DNA from: Trebonia sp963785645
Lineage (GTDB): Bacteria; Actinomycetota; Actinomycetes; Streptosporangiales; Streptosporangiaceae
Direction: 5' to 3'
DNA length: 64,000 nt
NCBI GenBank assembly: GCA_963785645.1
Contig: CAWAWG010000005.1
Span: forward strand, 611,206 to 675,205
This document shows positions 16,785 through 25,511 of the stretch, piece by piece (the first letter of the stretch is position 1; each line of letters opens with the position of its first letter). Under the pieces are notes generated by a model. The model was given only the letters and a program-made list of their open reading frames with translations. It made no database searches and had not been told where the DNA came from. Both the position numbers and the translations under genes were made by a program.

Positions 16785-18041
16785 TCAGCTGGTCGACGTG
16801 GTGGCGACCTGCTGGAGCTGCGACAGTTCCGTCGCCGGGCTGCCGGTGACCGCGAGGCCGATCGTCTGCTGGATCTTGGCCTTCACGTTCGCCCACGAGG
16901 TGCTGCTCGGGTACTGCACCGAGTGGGGCAGCGCGGTGAGGAACGGCCCGAAGATCGGGTCGGAGGACAGTGCGTTCGCCCCGGAGGTCGTCGCGGGGAG
17001 CAGGTCGTACTCCTTGTCGAAGGCGATCTGGTACTTGTCCTGGTAGGCGAAGTTGAGGAACGCCTTGATCTGGGCCTCGTGGCCGTTCGGCTTGAACGCC
17101 GACACGTTGTCACAGACACCGAGGGTGTCGGTCAGCGGGCCGGTCTTGCCCGCGATCGGCACCGAGGTCCAGTCGGAAGCCTGCAGGACGCCGCCCGCCT
17201 GGATGATCGGGATGAGCGCCGGCGAGCCGTTGATCATGCCGACCTTGCCCTGCGCGAACTCCTGCCACAGGTTGGTGCGGTCGACCGTGCCCGGGTTGGG
17301 CTCGGTGTCCTTCGCGGCGACCAGGCCCTTGAGGAAGGTGAAGGCCTGGACGTTGGCCGCGCTGTTGATGGTGTACTGGCCGTTGGTCTGGTAACCGCCG
17401 CCGTCGCCGAGCATCCACAGCAGCGACTCGGCCTGCGCCTCCTCGGAGCCGAGGGGCAGGCCGAAGCCGATGTCGCCCAGCTTGGTGATCTTCGCGGCAT
17501 CGGTCTGGATGTCGGCCCAGGTCTGCGGGGCCGACGTGATGCCCGCCTGCGTGAACAGCTTCTTGTTGTAGAAGAGCGTGCGGCTCGAGGTGGTGAACGG
17601 CATGCCGTACTGGACGCCGTTGACGCTGTCCGCCGCCTTGAACGTCTGCAGCAGGTTGCCCGGGTCAGACAGCACGTCCGAGGCCGGGTAGAGCAGGCCG
17701 TCCGTGGCGTAGTTGGAGAAGTAGTCGCCCTCGGTGATGTCCGGGTACTGCTTGTTCTGGATCATCGTCTGGACTTCCTGGTCAAAGTTATTCCAGGAGA
17801 TCGAGGTGACGTTGACCTTGATGTTCGGGTTGGCCTTCTCGAAGGCGGAGACGATGCCGTCCCAGTACTTGATGCTGGCATTGCTCGCACCGGTGCCGTA
17901 GTCGGCGACCACGAGCTTGAGGGTGGTGGTACCGCTGCTGCCACCGGACGAGCCGCCGCTGCTACTGCACGCGGCCAAGGCCAGCGCGGCAGCGGCCGCG
18001 AGCGCGGCACCGGAGAGGCGCCTCGCGAACTTCTTGTCCAT
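16785..18041 (-). CDS. extracellular sugar-binding lipoprotein
   Basis: A 418-residue solute-binding protein, family 1. A lipoprotein signal peptide ends in the lipobox LAAC near residue 25, followed by a Ser/Gly linker. The body has the normal two-lobe pattern (KLVVADYGTGASN, then PFTTSSRTLFYNKKLF and FLNFAYQDKYQ). Aromatic residues in the cleft fit a carbohydrate ligand. With NagB and the ROK kinase downstream, an amino sugar or its oligomer is the likely ligand. It is the first gene of the operon, with its own promoter region 18042-18373. Confidence 0.9.
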   Translation of the reverse strand: MDKKFARRLSGAALAAAAALALAACSSSGGSSGGSSGTTTLKLVVADYGTGASNASIKYWDGIVSAFEKANPNIKVNVTSISWNNFDQEVQTMIQNKQYPDITEGDYFSNYATDGLLYPASDVLSDPGNLLQTFKAADSVNGVQYGMPFTTSSRTLFYNKKLFTQAGITSAPQTWADIQTDAAKITKLGDIGFGLPLGSEEAQAESLLWMLGDGGGYQTNGQYTINSAANVQAFTFLKGLVAAKDTEPNPGTVDRTNLWQEFAQGKVGMINGSPALIPIIQAGGVLQASDWTSVPIAGKTGPLTDTLGVCDNVSAFKPNGHEAQIKAFLNFAYQDKYQIAFDKEYDLLPATTSGANALSSDPIFGPFLTALPHSVQYPSSTSWANVKAKIQQTIGLAVTGSPATELSQLQQVATTSTS

Positions 18042-18104
18042 CGGGTCTCTTCTCTTCGCAATGAGCTGGGCCGTCCGACACTGGCCGCCCAGTGGGAGGT
18101 TTTT

Positions 18105-18123
18105 GTTAGTTGACCGTACTTAC
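18105..18123. promoter_or_regulatory. ROK-type operator candidate upstream of the binding-protein gene
   Basis: GTTAGT-TGACCGT-ACTTAC has one mismatch between arms and a TTAGT half site like the XylR operators of other ROK repressors. A TTGACG (minus strand, 18131-18136) next to it may be the -35. The rest of 18042-18373 contains TAGTACTA near 18270 and is A+T-richer than its surroundings. No gene is seen there. Confidence 0.4.
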
Positions 18124-18373
18124 ATATTCCCGTCAAGGGGGTGTGGTGAGGTTTGACCCGAATGTGACACGGCCGGGGCCCGCCGACTGCCCGCCGCCGG
18201 GCCCCGGCCGCCACCCGGACCGGCCCCCCGCCGGCAGGCGACGGCGGGATCACGAACGCGAAGATTAACCTAGTACTAAAGGACTAAATGGCCGCCATTG
18301 ACTTGCTAAATATATTGACGTTAATCTCCCCAATGACGGCATATCGGCGGCAGTCGGGAAGGGGAATTAAGTA

Positions 18374-18766
18374 GTGAAATTCTCAAGGCAGCAACTGGCA
18401 ATGCTAGCAGCACCGCTCATGATCGCTGGTGGTATCGCGCTCGCGACGGCGCCCGCGCAGGCCGCCACGACCAGCCCGGCAAATGCATCGACGGCCATAG
18501 CGGCGACGGCCGTCAATTCGGCTAGCGTCAAGCCCGCCGAAAACTGGATCTGGGTAGAAGAGGGAATTTACGATGACGAGGAGGAATGCGAGCAAATCGG
18601 CCTCGATGAATTCGAGGACGGATACGCCAGAGATTACGAATGCGAGCCAGCGGAAGTTACCGGCGCATGTTCCGATGCCTTCATCCTCTGGCTAGAGATA
18701 CCGGAGAACCTAGACGCGACCACGGTGGCCAAGAGTGAGGCGATCAGGCCGTCGTCTTCTTGCTGA
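18374..18766 (+). CDS. small secreted acidic protein, unknown
   Basis: A 130-residue precursor from a GTG start with GGAAGGGG nine bases upstream. A clear Sec signal peptide ends near AQA-ATT (residue 30). The mature part is very acidic (IYDDEEECEQIGLDEFEDGY) and has four Cys, spaced to form two disulfides. I recognise no family. Base use is less GC-rich than its neighbours. It is followed by a strong terminator and stands alone. Confidence 0.65.
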   Translation: MKFSRQQLAMLAAPLMIAGGIALATAPAQAATTSPANASTAIAATAVNSASVKPAENWIWVEEGIYDDEEECEQIGLDEFEDGYARDYECEPAEVTGACSDAFILWLEIPENLDATTVAKSEAIRPSSSC

Positions 18767-18810
18767 TACCGTGCGACTCTACAGGCAACTTAGGACCTAG
18801 GCCAGAAAAC

Positions 18811-18868
18811 GCCGCCGGGAACGGCTGCCGCATTTAGCGGTGGCCGTTCCCGGCGGCCTTCTCTTTTT
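18811..18868 (+). terminator. rho-independent terminator
   Basis: The arms GCCGCCGGGAACGGC (18811-18825) and 18843-18857 pair perfectly and are followed by CTTCTCTTTTT. It ends the small secreted protein gene. The gap 18767-19327 (561 bases) otherwise holds an A+T-rich stretch near 18990-19070 and no gene I can support. Confidence 0.85.
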
Positions 18869-19327
18869 CGGGGAATACAAGCAGCGGGGCTTGTCGGCGC
18901 AGGCCTCGTCGGCGTTCGCTCCGGCGGTCGCGGCGGTCGCGGCACCTGTCGCCACAAGAGGGGCACCGTGCCAGCGAACTACGCGCATCCGACTTATGAT
19001 GATATACCTATAGAATTCCTTATTTGATGGCCAGACCTGGGGCGAACCCCAATTAATTGGCATTATTGCTTCATTCACTGGCTTCTGGCGTGGGATGTTC
19101 AGCCGGGTAGGACTGTCGGATTCCCGCATTACAGGGAATCGGCCTATCATTCACCATCATTCCGCATAATCTGCTGCATCCGGGCCAGCGTCTTGTCTAC
19201 CCTGATCAGGGGACAGGGCACGATAGCCCGCCATTCGGTTACTACGCCTGAATGCGGCGTGCGCATCATCGTGGCCGGCAGCACGAGGAACAGCAGTCTG
19301 AGGGTCGGCTAGCGACAGGAGAACGCC

Positions 19328-19720
19328 ATGGCTGGACTGCGCGACATAAGCAACTCCGGGGTCGGCGGCGTCACCCGCGCGACGATCTCGGTTGGCCGCT
19401 CCGGGCGCCCGGGGGGCACCGATGAGGCCCGGGTCCTTCACCAGCTCGACACGCTGCTCAACGACCTGCTGGCCGCGGTCGGACAACTGCCGGCGGAGCG
19501 GGCAGGAGAAGTCGCGCGCGAGACCGTGCGCCTCAAGGGCGAACTGGTCAAGCCGGGCCGCGATCCCGGCCGGATAGGTGCCCTGTTGAGCGATCTCACG
19601 ACGGGGGTCGCCACCGTCGCCCCGCTCGCCGGGGTGGTGACGGACATCACCGACCTCGTCGGCAGGCTCCCGCCCGGACGGCCTCCGGCGCGGCTCAAGG
19701 CCACGGGCGCGGGAGAGTAA
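19328..19720 (+). CDS. hypothetical protein, DUF5955-like
   Basis: A 130-residue soluble protein. It has an amphipathic helical middle (LDTLLNDLLAAVGQLP, then ARETVRLKGELV) and a small hydrophobic C-terminal segment (LLSDLTTGVATVAPLAGVVTDI). The layout is like small actinobacterial DUF5955-type proteins, but this is only a resemblance. The ATG has GGAG six bases upstream. Codon use favours this frame over the long opposite-strand frame that covers it. Confidence 0.5.
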   Translation: MAGLRDISNSGVGGVTRATISVGRSGRPGGTDEARVLHQLDTLLNDLLAAVGQLPAERAGEVARETVRLKGELVKPGRDPGRIGALLSDLTTGVATVAPLAGVVTDITDLVGRLPPGRPPARLKATGAGE

Positions 19721-19785
19721 GCCGCAGTCGTTCGGAATCTCATTGTTTCGGCGTTTTTGACCATGCGGCCCGCTGGCTGAGGGAA

Positions 19786-20391
19786 TCAGCCCGCCGTTCT
19801 CGCGTAGAGGTCGCGCTTGGCTATGTACTGGACGACGCCGTCGGGGACGAGGTACCAGACCGGCTCGTCCGCGGCTACCCGGTTGCGGCACTCGCTGGAG
19901 GAGATCGCGAGGGCGGGGATCTCGACCAGGGAGACCTTGCCGTCCGGCAGGCCCGCGCCGGTGAGGCGGTGGCCCGGCCTGGTGCAGCCGACGAAGTGCG
20001 CCAGGCCGAACAGGTCATCGACGTCGTGCCAGGTGAGGATGTTCGCCAGGGCGTCCGCGCCGGTGATGAAGTACAGATCGGTGTCGGGGCCGTTCTTTTC
20101 CTTCAGCTCCTTGAGGGTGTCGATCGTGTAAGTGGGGCCAGGCCGGTCGATGTCGACGCGGCTGACCGAGAACCTCGGGTTGGACGCGGTGGCGATGACC
20201 GTCATCAGGTAACGGTCCTCGGCGCTCGACACGTTCCTGTCGTTCTTCTGGTACGGCTGGCCGGTGGGCACGAAGATGACCTCGTCGAGGGCGAAGATGT
20301 GCGCGACTTCGCTCCCGGCCACGAGGTGACCGTGGTGGATCGGATCGAACGTACCGCCCATCACGCCGACCCGCCTGCGCCCGTTTATCAA
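19786..20391 (-). CDS. nadD: nicotinate-nucleotide adenylyltransferase
   Basis: A 201-residue adenylyltransferase that makes deamido-NAD+ from nicotinate mononucleotide and ATP. Signatures are GGTFDPIHHGHLV near residue 10 and the late SSSECRNR (ISSTxIR-type) motif. It lies after a divergent M48 protease gene. Its usual downstream neighbours rsfS and the phosphatase have been moved apart by the 11.4-19.7 kb block. Confidence 0.92.
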   Translation of the reverse strand: MINGRRRVGVMGGTFDPIHHGHLVAGSEVAHIFALDEVIFVPTGQPYQKNDRNVSSAEDRYLMTVIATASNPRFSVSRVDIDRPGPTYTIDTLKELKEKNGPDTDLYFITGADALANILTWHDVDDLFGLAHFVGCTRPGHRLTGAGLPDGKVSLVEIPALAISSSECRNRVAADEPVWYLVPDGVVQYIAKRDLYARTAG

Positions 20392-20597
20392 CTGCTGTCT
20401 CCTTCACCACATGGTCTTGAGATGCTATAGGTCTCTTTGGCCGTGAATTGTTCCTGGCCGGATCTGGTCAGGGCCTCGTAAGTTGCACCGGGGGTGGTGG
20501 AGGCAGGTTCACCTCGCTGCGGGAGCTAGGTCTACACTTGCCCGGATACCCCGGCAGGATGATGCGGCACTGTCACGGTGCGGCTAACATTCGAGAT

Positions 20598-21647
20598 ATG
20601 ACTTCAGTGCCTGATCGTGCCAGAGTCCGGCTCACCGGCATCTCGTCCCGTGCCTACGAGCACCCAGCCGACCGCTCCGCGCTCGTCGCGTTGCGCAAGC
20701 TGAGCGGCTTCGACGTGCTGCTAAGCAAACTCTTCGGCCTCATCAACGAACGAGCCTTGCGGCTGACCTTCCTGGCCGGCGCGGTCAAGGTCTCCGAACG
20801 CCAGTTCCCGCACATCTACGCGCTCGTGCGGGACGGCGCCTACATCCTCGACCTGCCCGACGTGCCCGAGTGCTACGTCATACAGTCGCCGATCGTCAAC
20901 GCCATGGCCATCGGGCGCGACCGGCCGTTCGTCGTGGTCACGACCGGGCTGGTGAACCTGCACGACGAGGAGGAGCTCCGCTGGGTCATCGGCCACGAGC
21001 TCGGGCACATCCTCTCCGGGCACGCCGTTTACCGGACGATGATGCTCATCCTCATCCAGCTCGCCGCGCGGATCGCCTGGATGCCGATCGGGTACCTCGG
21101 ACTGCGGGCCATCATCTGGGGGCTTGAGGAGTGGTTCCGCAAGTCCGAGCTGTCCTGCGACCGGGCCGGCCTGCTGGCCGGGCAGGACGTGGACGCCGCT
21201 CGCCGCGCGCTGATGAAGCTGGCAGGCGGCCCGTACCTGTCCGAGCTGAACCCGGACGCCTTCCGCGAGCAGGCGCACGAGTACGACGCGGTGCCGGACC
21301 TCAGGGACTCGATCCTGAAGCTGCTGCAGCTGCAGGGCAACACGCACCCCTTCGCTGTCGTCCGGTTCGCGGAGCTGGACCGGTGGGCGACGGACGGGTC
21401 CTACGAGTCGATCCTGGCCGGGGACTACCCGCGGCGGGACACCGACCGGGACGCCTCGTTCACCGAGGAGGCACGCAACGCGGCCAACTCTTACCGGGAG
21501 TCGTGGGCACGGTCCGAAGACCCCCTGGCCGGGATCTTCCGCGGCGTGGCCGAGACGGGCGTCAGGGCTGCCTCCGGACTGTTCGACCGGCTCGGCGGGA
21601 ACCGGGGCGGTGGGTCGGGTTCGGGGTCCTCTGGGGACAACAACTGA
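20598..21647 (+). CDS. M48 family zinc metalloprotease
   Basis: A 349-residue protease. The zinc motif HELGH lies near residue 132, with hydrophobic helices just after it (MMLILIQLAARIAW) and the third ligand in the SELSCDRAG segment. It has no N-terminal membrane helix, so it is likely peripheral, with the active site cytosolic as in HtpX relatives. The C-terminus ends in a Gly/Ser tail. ATG 20598 follows a TAACAT -10 by eight bases and has no Shine-Dalgarno, so a leaderless message is likely. Confidence 0.85.
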   Translation: MTSVPDRARVRLTGISSRAYEHPADRSALVALRKLSGFDVLLSKLFGLINERALRLTFLAGAVKVSERQFPHIYALVRDGAYILDLPDVPECYVIQSPIVNAMAIGRDRPFVVVTTGLVNLHDEEELRWVIGHELGHILSGHAVYRTMMLILIQLAARIAWMPIGYLGLRAIIWGLEEWFRKSELSCDRAGLLAGQDVDAARRALMKLAGGPYLSELNPDAFREQAHEYDAVPDLRDSILKLLQLQGNTHPFAVVRFAELDRWATDGSYESILAGDYPRRDTDRDASFTEEARNAANSYRESWARSEDPLAGIFRGVAETGVRAASGLFDRLGGNRGGGSGSGSSGDNN

Positions 21648-21651
21648 CCCT

Positions 21652-21685
21652 GGTTTTTTGGTTGGAAATTCAAAACCAAAAAACC
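21652..21685. terminator. bidirectional terminator between M48 and proB
   Basis: GGTTTTTTGGTT (21652-21663) pairs with 21674-21685 perfectly. T-rich arms on both strands suit termination of both convergent genes. A second hairpin (21719-21727 with 21741-21749, CCTCGCGGC arms) follows toward proB. Confidence 0.75.
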
Positions 21686-21840
21686 CAGATGCGTGGGTCG
21701 GTGGGGCTGGGGAGAATTCCTCGCGGCACTCCTTCGGAAGGCCGCGAGGGAATCCCCCAGCTCCGCTCTCTCGTTTGGGGTCGTCGGATCGAAACCCAGA
21801 TCGCCACGGGGCCTTCGGCCTGCCCCCTGGGGCTGCCGCG

Positions 21841-23017
21841 TTAGAGGATTACTAGGTCGTCGCGGTGGACTACTTCGCGTTCGTATTCTGGGCCTAGTTT
21901 GGATGACAGCCAGCGGGTGGAGCGGCCCATGAGGGACGGGATCTCTTTGACGTCGTAGTTGACTAGGCCGCGGGCGACTGCTTTGCCCGTCTCATCCGTT
22001 AGGTCGACCGGGTCGCCGGCCTCGAAGGTGCCGGTGGCGGCGGTAATGCCGGCCGGGAGAAGTGAAGCGCGGCGGAGGGTGATCGCCTGGACCGCGCCGT
22101 CGTCCAGCTTGAGGGTGCCCCTGGCCACCGCCGCGTGGGCCAGCCACAAATGCCTGGTGCTCAGACGGACGCCGGTGGGGGCGAAGTAGGTGCCTGTCTC
22201 CTCCCCCGCGATGGCTGCTGCCGCCTGGGCGGCTGAGGTCACCACCGTGGGGATGCCGGCCGACGTCGCGATCAGGGCCGAGTCGACCTTGGTGGACATG
22301 CCGCCCCGGCCGAGGCCGCTGGCGCCGGTCTTGCCCGCCTTGACGTTTTCCAGGTCCGCAGGGCCGTGTTACGACGGCGATTCGCTGGGCGTTGCCCCTT
22401 CTCGGATCGCCGTCGTAGAGGCCGTCCACGTCGGAGAGCAGGATCAGGGCGCTGGCCCGGCTGACGTGGGCCACCAGGGCGGCCAGGCGGTCGTTGTCGC
22501 CGAACCGGATCTCGTCCGTCGCCACCGTGTCGTTCTCGTTGATGACCGGGATGATCCCGAGTTCGAGCAGGCGCTCCAGGGTCCGCTGGGCATTGCGGTA
22601 GTGCGCGCGGCGCATCAGGTCATCAGCCGTTAGGAGAACCTGGCCGACCCCGAGGCCGTGCTTGTTGAAAGCCTGCGTATAGCGGGCGATGAGCAGGCCC
22701 TGGCCGACGCTCGCCGCGGCCTGCTGGGTGGCCAGGTCCTTGGGGCGCTTCCGCAGGCCGAGCGGGGCCATGCCCGTGGCGATCGCACCCGAGGAGACCA
22801 GCAGCACCTGATGGCCGCGGCTAGTCCGCGCGGCGACCGCGTCCGTCAATGCCGCGATTCTGGCGTCGTCGATGGCTCCGGTTTTGGTGGTCAGCGACGA
22901 GGAACCGACCTTGACAACGGTCCTTGGCGATCCGGCGATGTCGGGGCGGCCCTTGTCGGGAGAGCCCGTGTCGTGAGTGTCGTGAGGGCCAGCGTTTTGA
23001 CCGGCAGGGTCGTGCAC
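21841..23017 (-). CDS. proB: glutamate 5-kinase, frameshifted
   Basis: First enzyme of proline synthesis. The amino-acid kinase domain starts near TVVKVGSSSL and continues through VSSGAIATGMAPLGL and INENDTVAT. The C-terminal part (GTFEAGDPVDLTDE, then EREVVHRDDL) is a PUA domain. The two parts are in different frames. Taking one C out of a CCC run near 22362-22366 joins them to one protein of 391 residues and restores the missing ADLENVKAGKTGASGLGRGG segment. A sequencing error is therefore likelier than a pseudogene. It follows obgE by five bases. proA is not adjacent. The GTG start gives about 30 extra residues before the kinase domain. Confidence 0.85.
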
Positions 23018-23022
23018 GGCCC

Positions 23023-24423
23023 TTATCTTTCCAGACGGTAGTCCGACCCGCGCGGGCCGGGCGCGTGACCGCTGCCCGACGGTAGCTCCGGATCCCAGTC
23101 GAAGACGACCGCGTCATCCAAGTCACCGATCAGCACCGTGTCGCCGGCGACGGCCCCCGCCTTGGCCAGAGCGGCCTCGACACCCAGCCGGCCCAGCCGG
23201 TCCGCGAGGTAGCCGACGGCCTCGTCGTTGGCGAAATCGGTCTGGGCGACCCAGCGGGACGGCTTCTCGCCGCGGATCAGATACGCGCCGTCGTCGGTGC
23301 GGACGATGTCGAATCCGGTTTCCTTGGCCGCCGGCGGGCGGATCACCACGCGAACGGGCTCCGGCTCGGGGGCGGCCGCACGGGCCTGTATCACGATCTC
23401 GGCCATGGCGAACCTCAGCTCGCGCAGGCCCTCCGTGCTGGCGGCCGAGACCTCGTACACCGCCAGGCCTCGTGCTTCCAGCTCCGGCTTAACGAGGTCG
23501 GCGAGGTCACGGGCCTCAGGAACGTCGACCTTGTTGAGTGCCACGATCCGCGGCCGGTCCTTAAGACTCGTACCGGTCAGGCCCTTGTTCAGCCTCGCCG
23601 GGCCTATCAGGTCCTCGTAGGCGGCGAGCTCGGCCTCGATCGTGTCCAGGTCGGTGATCGGGTCACGGCCCGGCTCGCTGGTCGCACAGTCCAGCACGTG
23701 GACGAGTGCCGCGCAGCGTTCGACGTGGCGCAGGAAATCGTGGCCGAGCCCCTTGCCCTCGCTCGCGCCGGGGATCAGGCCGGGCACGTCGGCGACGACG
23801 TACTGGACGTCGCCGGCCTCCGCGACGCCGAGGTTCGGGATGAGGGTGGTGAACGGGTAGTTGGCGATCTTCGGCCGTGCGGCGGACATCGCGGCGATCA
23901 GGGAGGACTTGCCCGCGTTGGGAAAGCCGATCAGGCCGATGTCCGCGACCGTCTTGAGCTCCAGGGTGAGCTCAAGCTCCTCCCCCGGCTCGCCCTTCAG
24001 CGCGAACCCGGGAGCCCTGCGCCTCTGGGACGCGAGGGCGGCGTTGCCGAGGCCGCCCCTTCCGCCGGCGGCGGCGACGAACCGCGTGCCCGTGCCTACC
24101 AGGTCGGCGAGGACTTCCCCGCCTCGGCCGAGGATGACGGTGCCGCTGGGGACCTTGACGACCTGATCCTCGCCCGCGGCGCCGTTCCTGTTCGATCCCT
24201 CGCCCTGATGGCCGTTTCCTGCCTTGCGGACCGGGCGCCGATGGAAGTCGAGCAGGGTCGATGTGGACGCGTCAACCTCCAGGATCACGCTGCCGCCGCG
24301 GCCCCCGTTGCCACCGTCAGGGCCGCCGAGCGGCTTGAACTTCTCCCGGTGAACAGAGGCACAGCCATGACCGCCGTGGCCAGCCTGCACCTTCAGCACA
24401 GCGTGGTCGGCGAACTCAGCCAT
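23023..24423 (-). CDS. obgE: GTPase ObgE/CgtA
   Basis: A 466-residue essential GTPase that works on the large ribosomal subunit and stress control. The glycine-rich Obg fold is residues 1-160. The G domain has GFPNAGKSS (G1), DVPGLIPGASEGKGLG (G3) and NKVD (G4). A C-terminal OCT domain follows near residue 355. ATG 24423 has GGAG upstream. It lies in the normal order rplU-rpmA-obgE-proB. Confidence 0.95.
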   Translation of the reverse strand: MAEFADHAVLKVQAGHGGHGCASVHREKFKPLGGPDGGNGGRGGSVILEVDASTSTLLDFHRRPVRKAGNGHQGEGSNRNGAAGEDQVVKVPSGTVILGRGGEVLADLVGTGTRFVAAAGGRGGLGNAALASQRRRAPGFALKGEPGEELELTLELKTVADIGLIGFPNAGKSSLIAAMSAARPKIANYPFTTLIPNLGVAEAGDVQYVVADVPGLIPGASEGKGLGHDFLRHVERCAALVHVLDCATSEPGRDPITDLDTIEAELAAYEDLIGPARLNKGLTGTSLKDRPRIVALNKVDVPEARDLADLVKPELEARGLAVYEVSAASTEGLRELRFAMAEIVIQARAAAPEPEPVRVVIRPPAAKETGFDIVRTDDGAYLIRGEKPSRWVAQTDFANDEAVGYLADRLGRLGVEAALAKAGAVAGDTVLIGDLDDAVVFDWDPELPSGSGHAPGPRGSDYRLER

Positions 24424-24511
24424 GTCTCCATCCTCACATTCGTCTGCGGTTGGCAGCGCCCCGGGCAGAACTTCCCCAGCGGGCACTGAACCCTTATCCC
24501 ATGAAAACGCT

Positions 24512-24542
24512 TATGGCGGGCCGGTAATCCCGGCCCGCCATA
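24512..24542 (-). terminator. hairpin terminator after rpmA
   Basis: TATGGCGGGCCGG (24512-24524) pairs perfectly with 24530-24542, five-base loop. On the minus strand it is followed by GCGTTTTC. It separates rplU-rpmA from obgE-proB and may be partly read through. Confidence 0.7.
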
Positions 24543-24584
24543 GCGAATGCTCTAAATCAGAGTGTTCGGGTCGTTGCTTTCCCG

Positions 24585-24860
24585 CTAGGCCGAAACCTGC
24601 TCCGGCTTGGGCAGCGGAACGATGTTCACCGCGCGGCGACCGCGGAAGCGCGCGAACTCGACCTTCCCCTTCACCAGCGCGAACAGCGTGTCGTCGTCGC
24701 CCCGGCCAACGCCCAGACCCGGGTGGAAGTGGGTGCCGCGCTGTCGGACGATGATCTCGCCGGCGTTGACCAGCTGGCCGCCGAAGCGCTTCACGCCAAG
24801 CCGCTGCGCGTTGCTGTCCCGGCCGTTGCGGCTGGACGACGCGCCCTTCTTGTGTGCCAT
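24585..24860 (-). CDS. rpmA: 50S ribosomal protein bL27
   Basis: A 91-residue protein with the family start AHKKGASSSRNGRDS and the basic GGQLVNAGEIIVRQRGT segment. Its N-terminal tail reaches the peptidyl-transferase centre. No cleavable N-terminal extension is present. It is 60 bases after rplU. Confidence 0.97.
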   Translation of the reverse strand: MAHKKGASSSRNGRDSNAQRLGVKRFGGQLVNAGEIIVRQRGTHFHPGLGVGRGDDDTLFALVKGKVEFARFRGRRAVNIVPLPKPEQVSA

Positions 24861-24920
24861 CTCTTCTTGCCCTCTTGTTCTTACGCCTTCGCTATGGCCT
24901 GGCCGTTATGGTTTTGGCCG

Positions 24921-25235
24921 TTACGCCTTAGCGATGCTGGTAATGCGGACCTGGGTGTACTGCTGCCGGTGTCCCTGACGGCGCTTGTAGCCCGTCTTGT
25001 TCCGGTAGTGGATCATGTTGATCTTCGGACCCTTGGCCGGGCCAACCACCTCGGCCGTCACCTGGTAATCGCTGAGCTCAGCCGGATCGCTGATGACAGT
25101 GCCACCGTCCACCACGAGCAACGCGGGGAACGAGACGCTCGACCCAGCCTCCTCGTCCACAAGCTTGTCGACGGCGAGCACGTCATCGAGGGCGACCTTC
25201 TCCTGCCTGCCACCGCAGCGCACAATCGCGTACAC
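24921..25235 (-). CDS. rplU: 50S ribosomal protein bL21
   Basis: A 104-residue protein starting (V)YAIVRCGGRQEKV, with the conserved YRNKTGYKRRQGHRQ near the C-terminus. GTG 25235 has GGGAGAGG about nine bases upstream and matches the family start; the open frame extends further but that part is unrelated. The 276-base leader 25236-25511 holds no gene and may contain the promoter and a ribosomal-protein leader, which I cannot fold with certainty. Confidence 0.95.
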   Translation of the reverse strand: MYAIVRCGGRQEKVALDDVLAVDKLVDEEAGSSVSFPALLVVDGGTVISDPAELSDYQVTAEVVGPAKGPKINMIHYRNKTGYKRRQGHRQQYTQVRITSIAKA

Positions 25236-25511
25236 CCGAGAACTGCCTCTCCCTGAGAGCGTGCCCCACTGTGCTTCGGCCGTGCTTGTCAAATCTGGAC
25301 TTACCAAATCTGACATTGGCCATCTTGCCGATAGCGGGCTCGCCATGAACCTGACATGCCATCTTACGTGCATGATTGCGACTCGCAGCCTTGCTTACCC
25401 TGGCGTTCCGCCGGGCTCACGTCCTGGCCGCGTTAGTCGCTCCTGGGAGAGCATACCAGGTCCGCAAGGGGCGATTGGCCATTGCCGCAGAGGCCGCCGC
25501 TTTAGTCCTCA

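Noticed and set aside
18797..19150. 117-codon minus-strand frame
   Set aside because: It contains the terminator hairpin at 18811-18868 and has no family-like features.
19157..19891. 244-codon minus-strand frame over 19328-19720
   Set aside because: It is Arg/Pro-rich shadow sequence and also overlaps the start of the nadD 3' region. The plus-strand frame has a ribosome site and normal composition.
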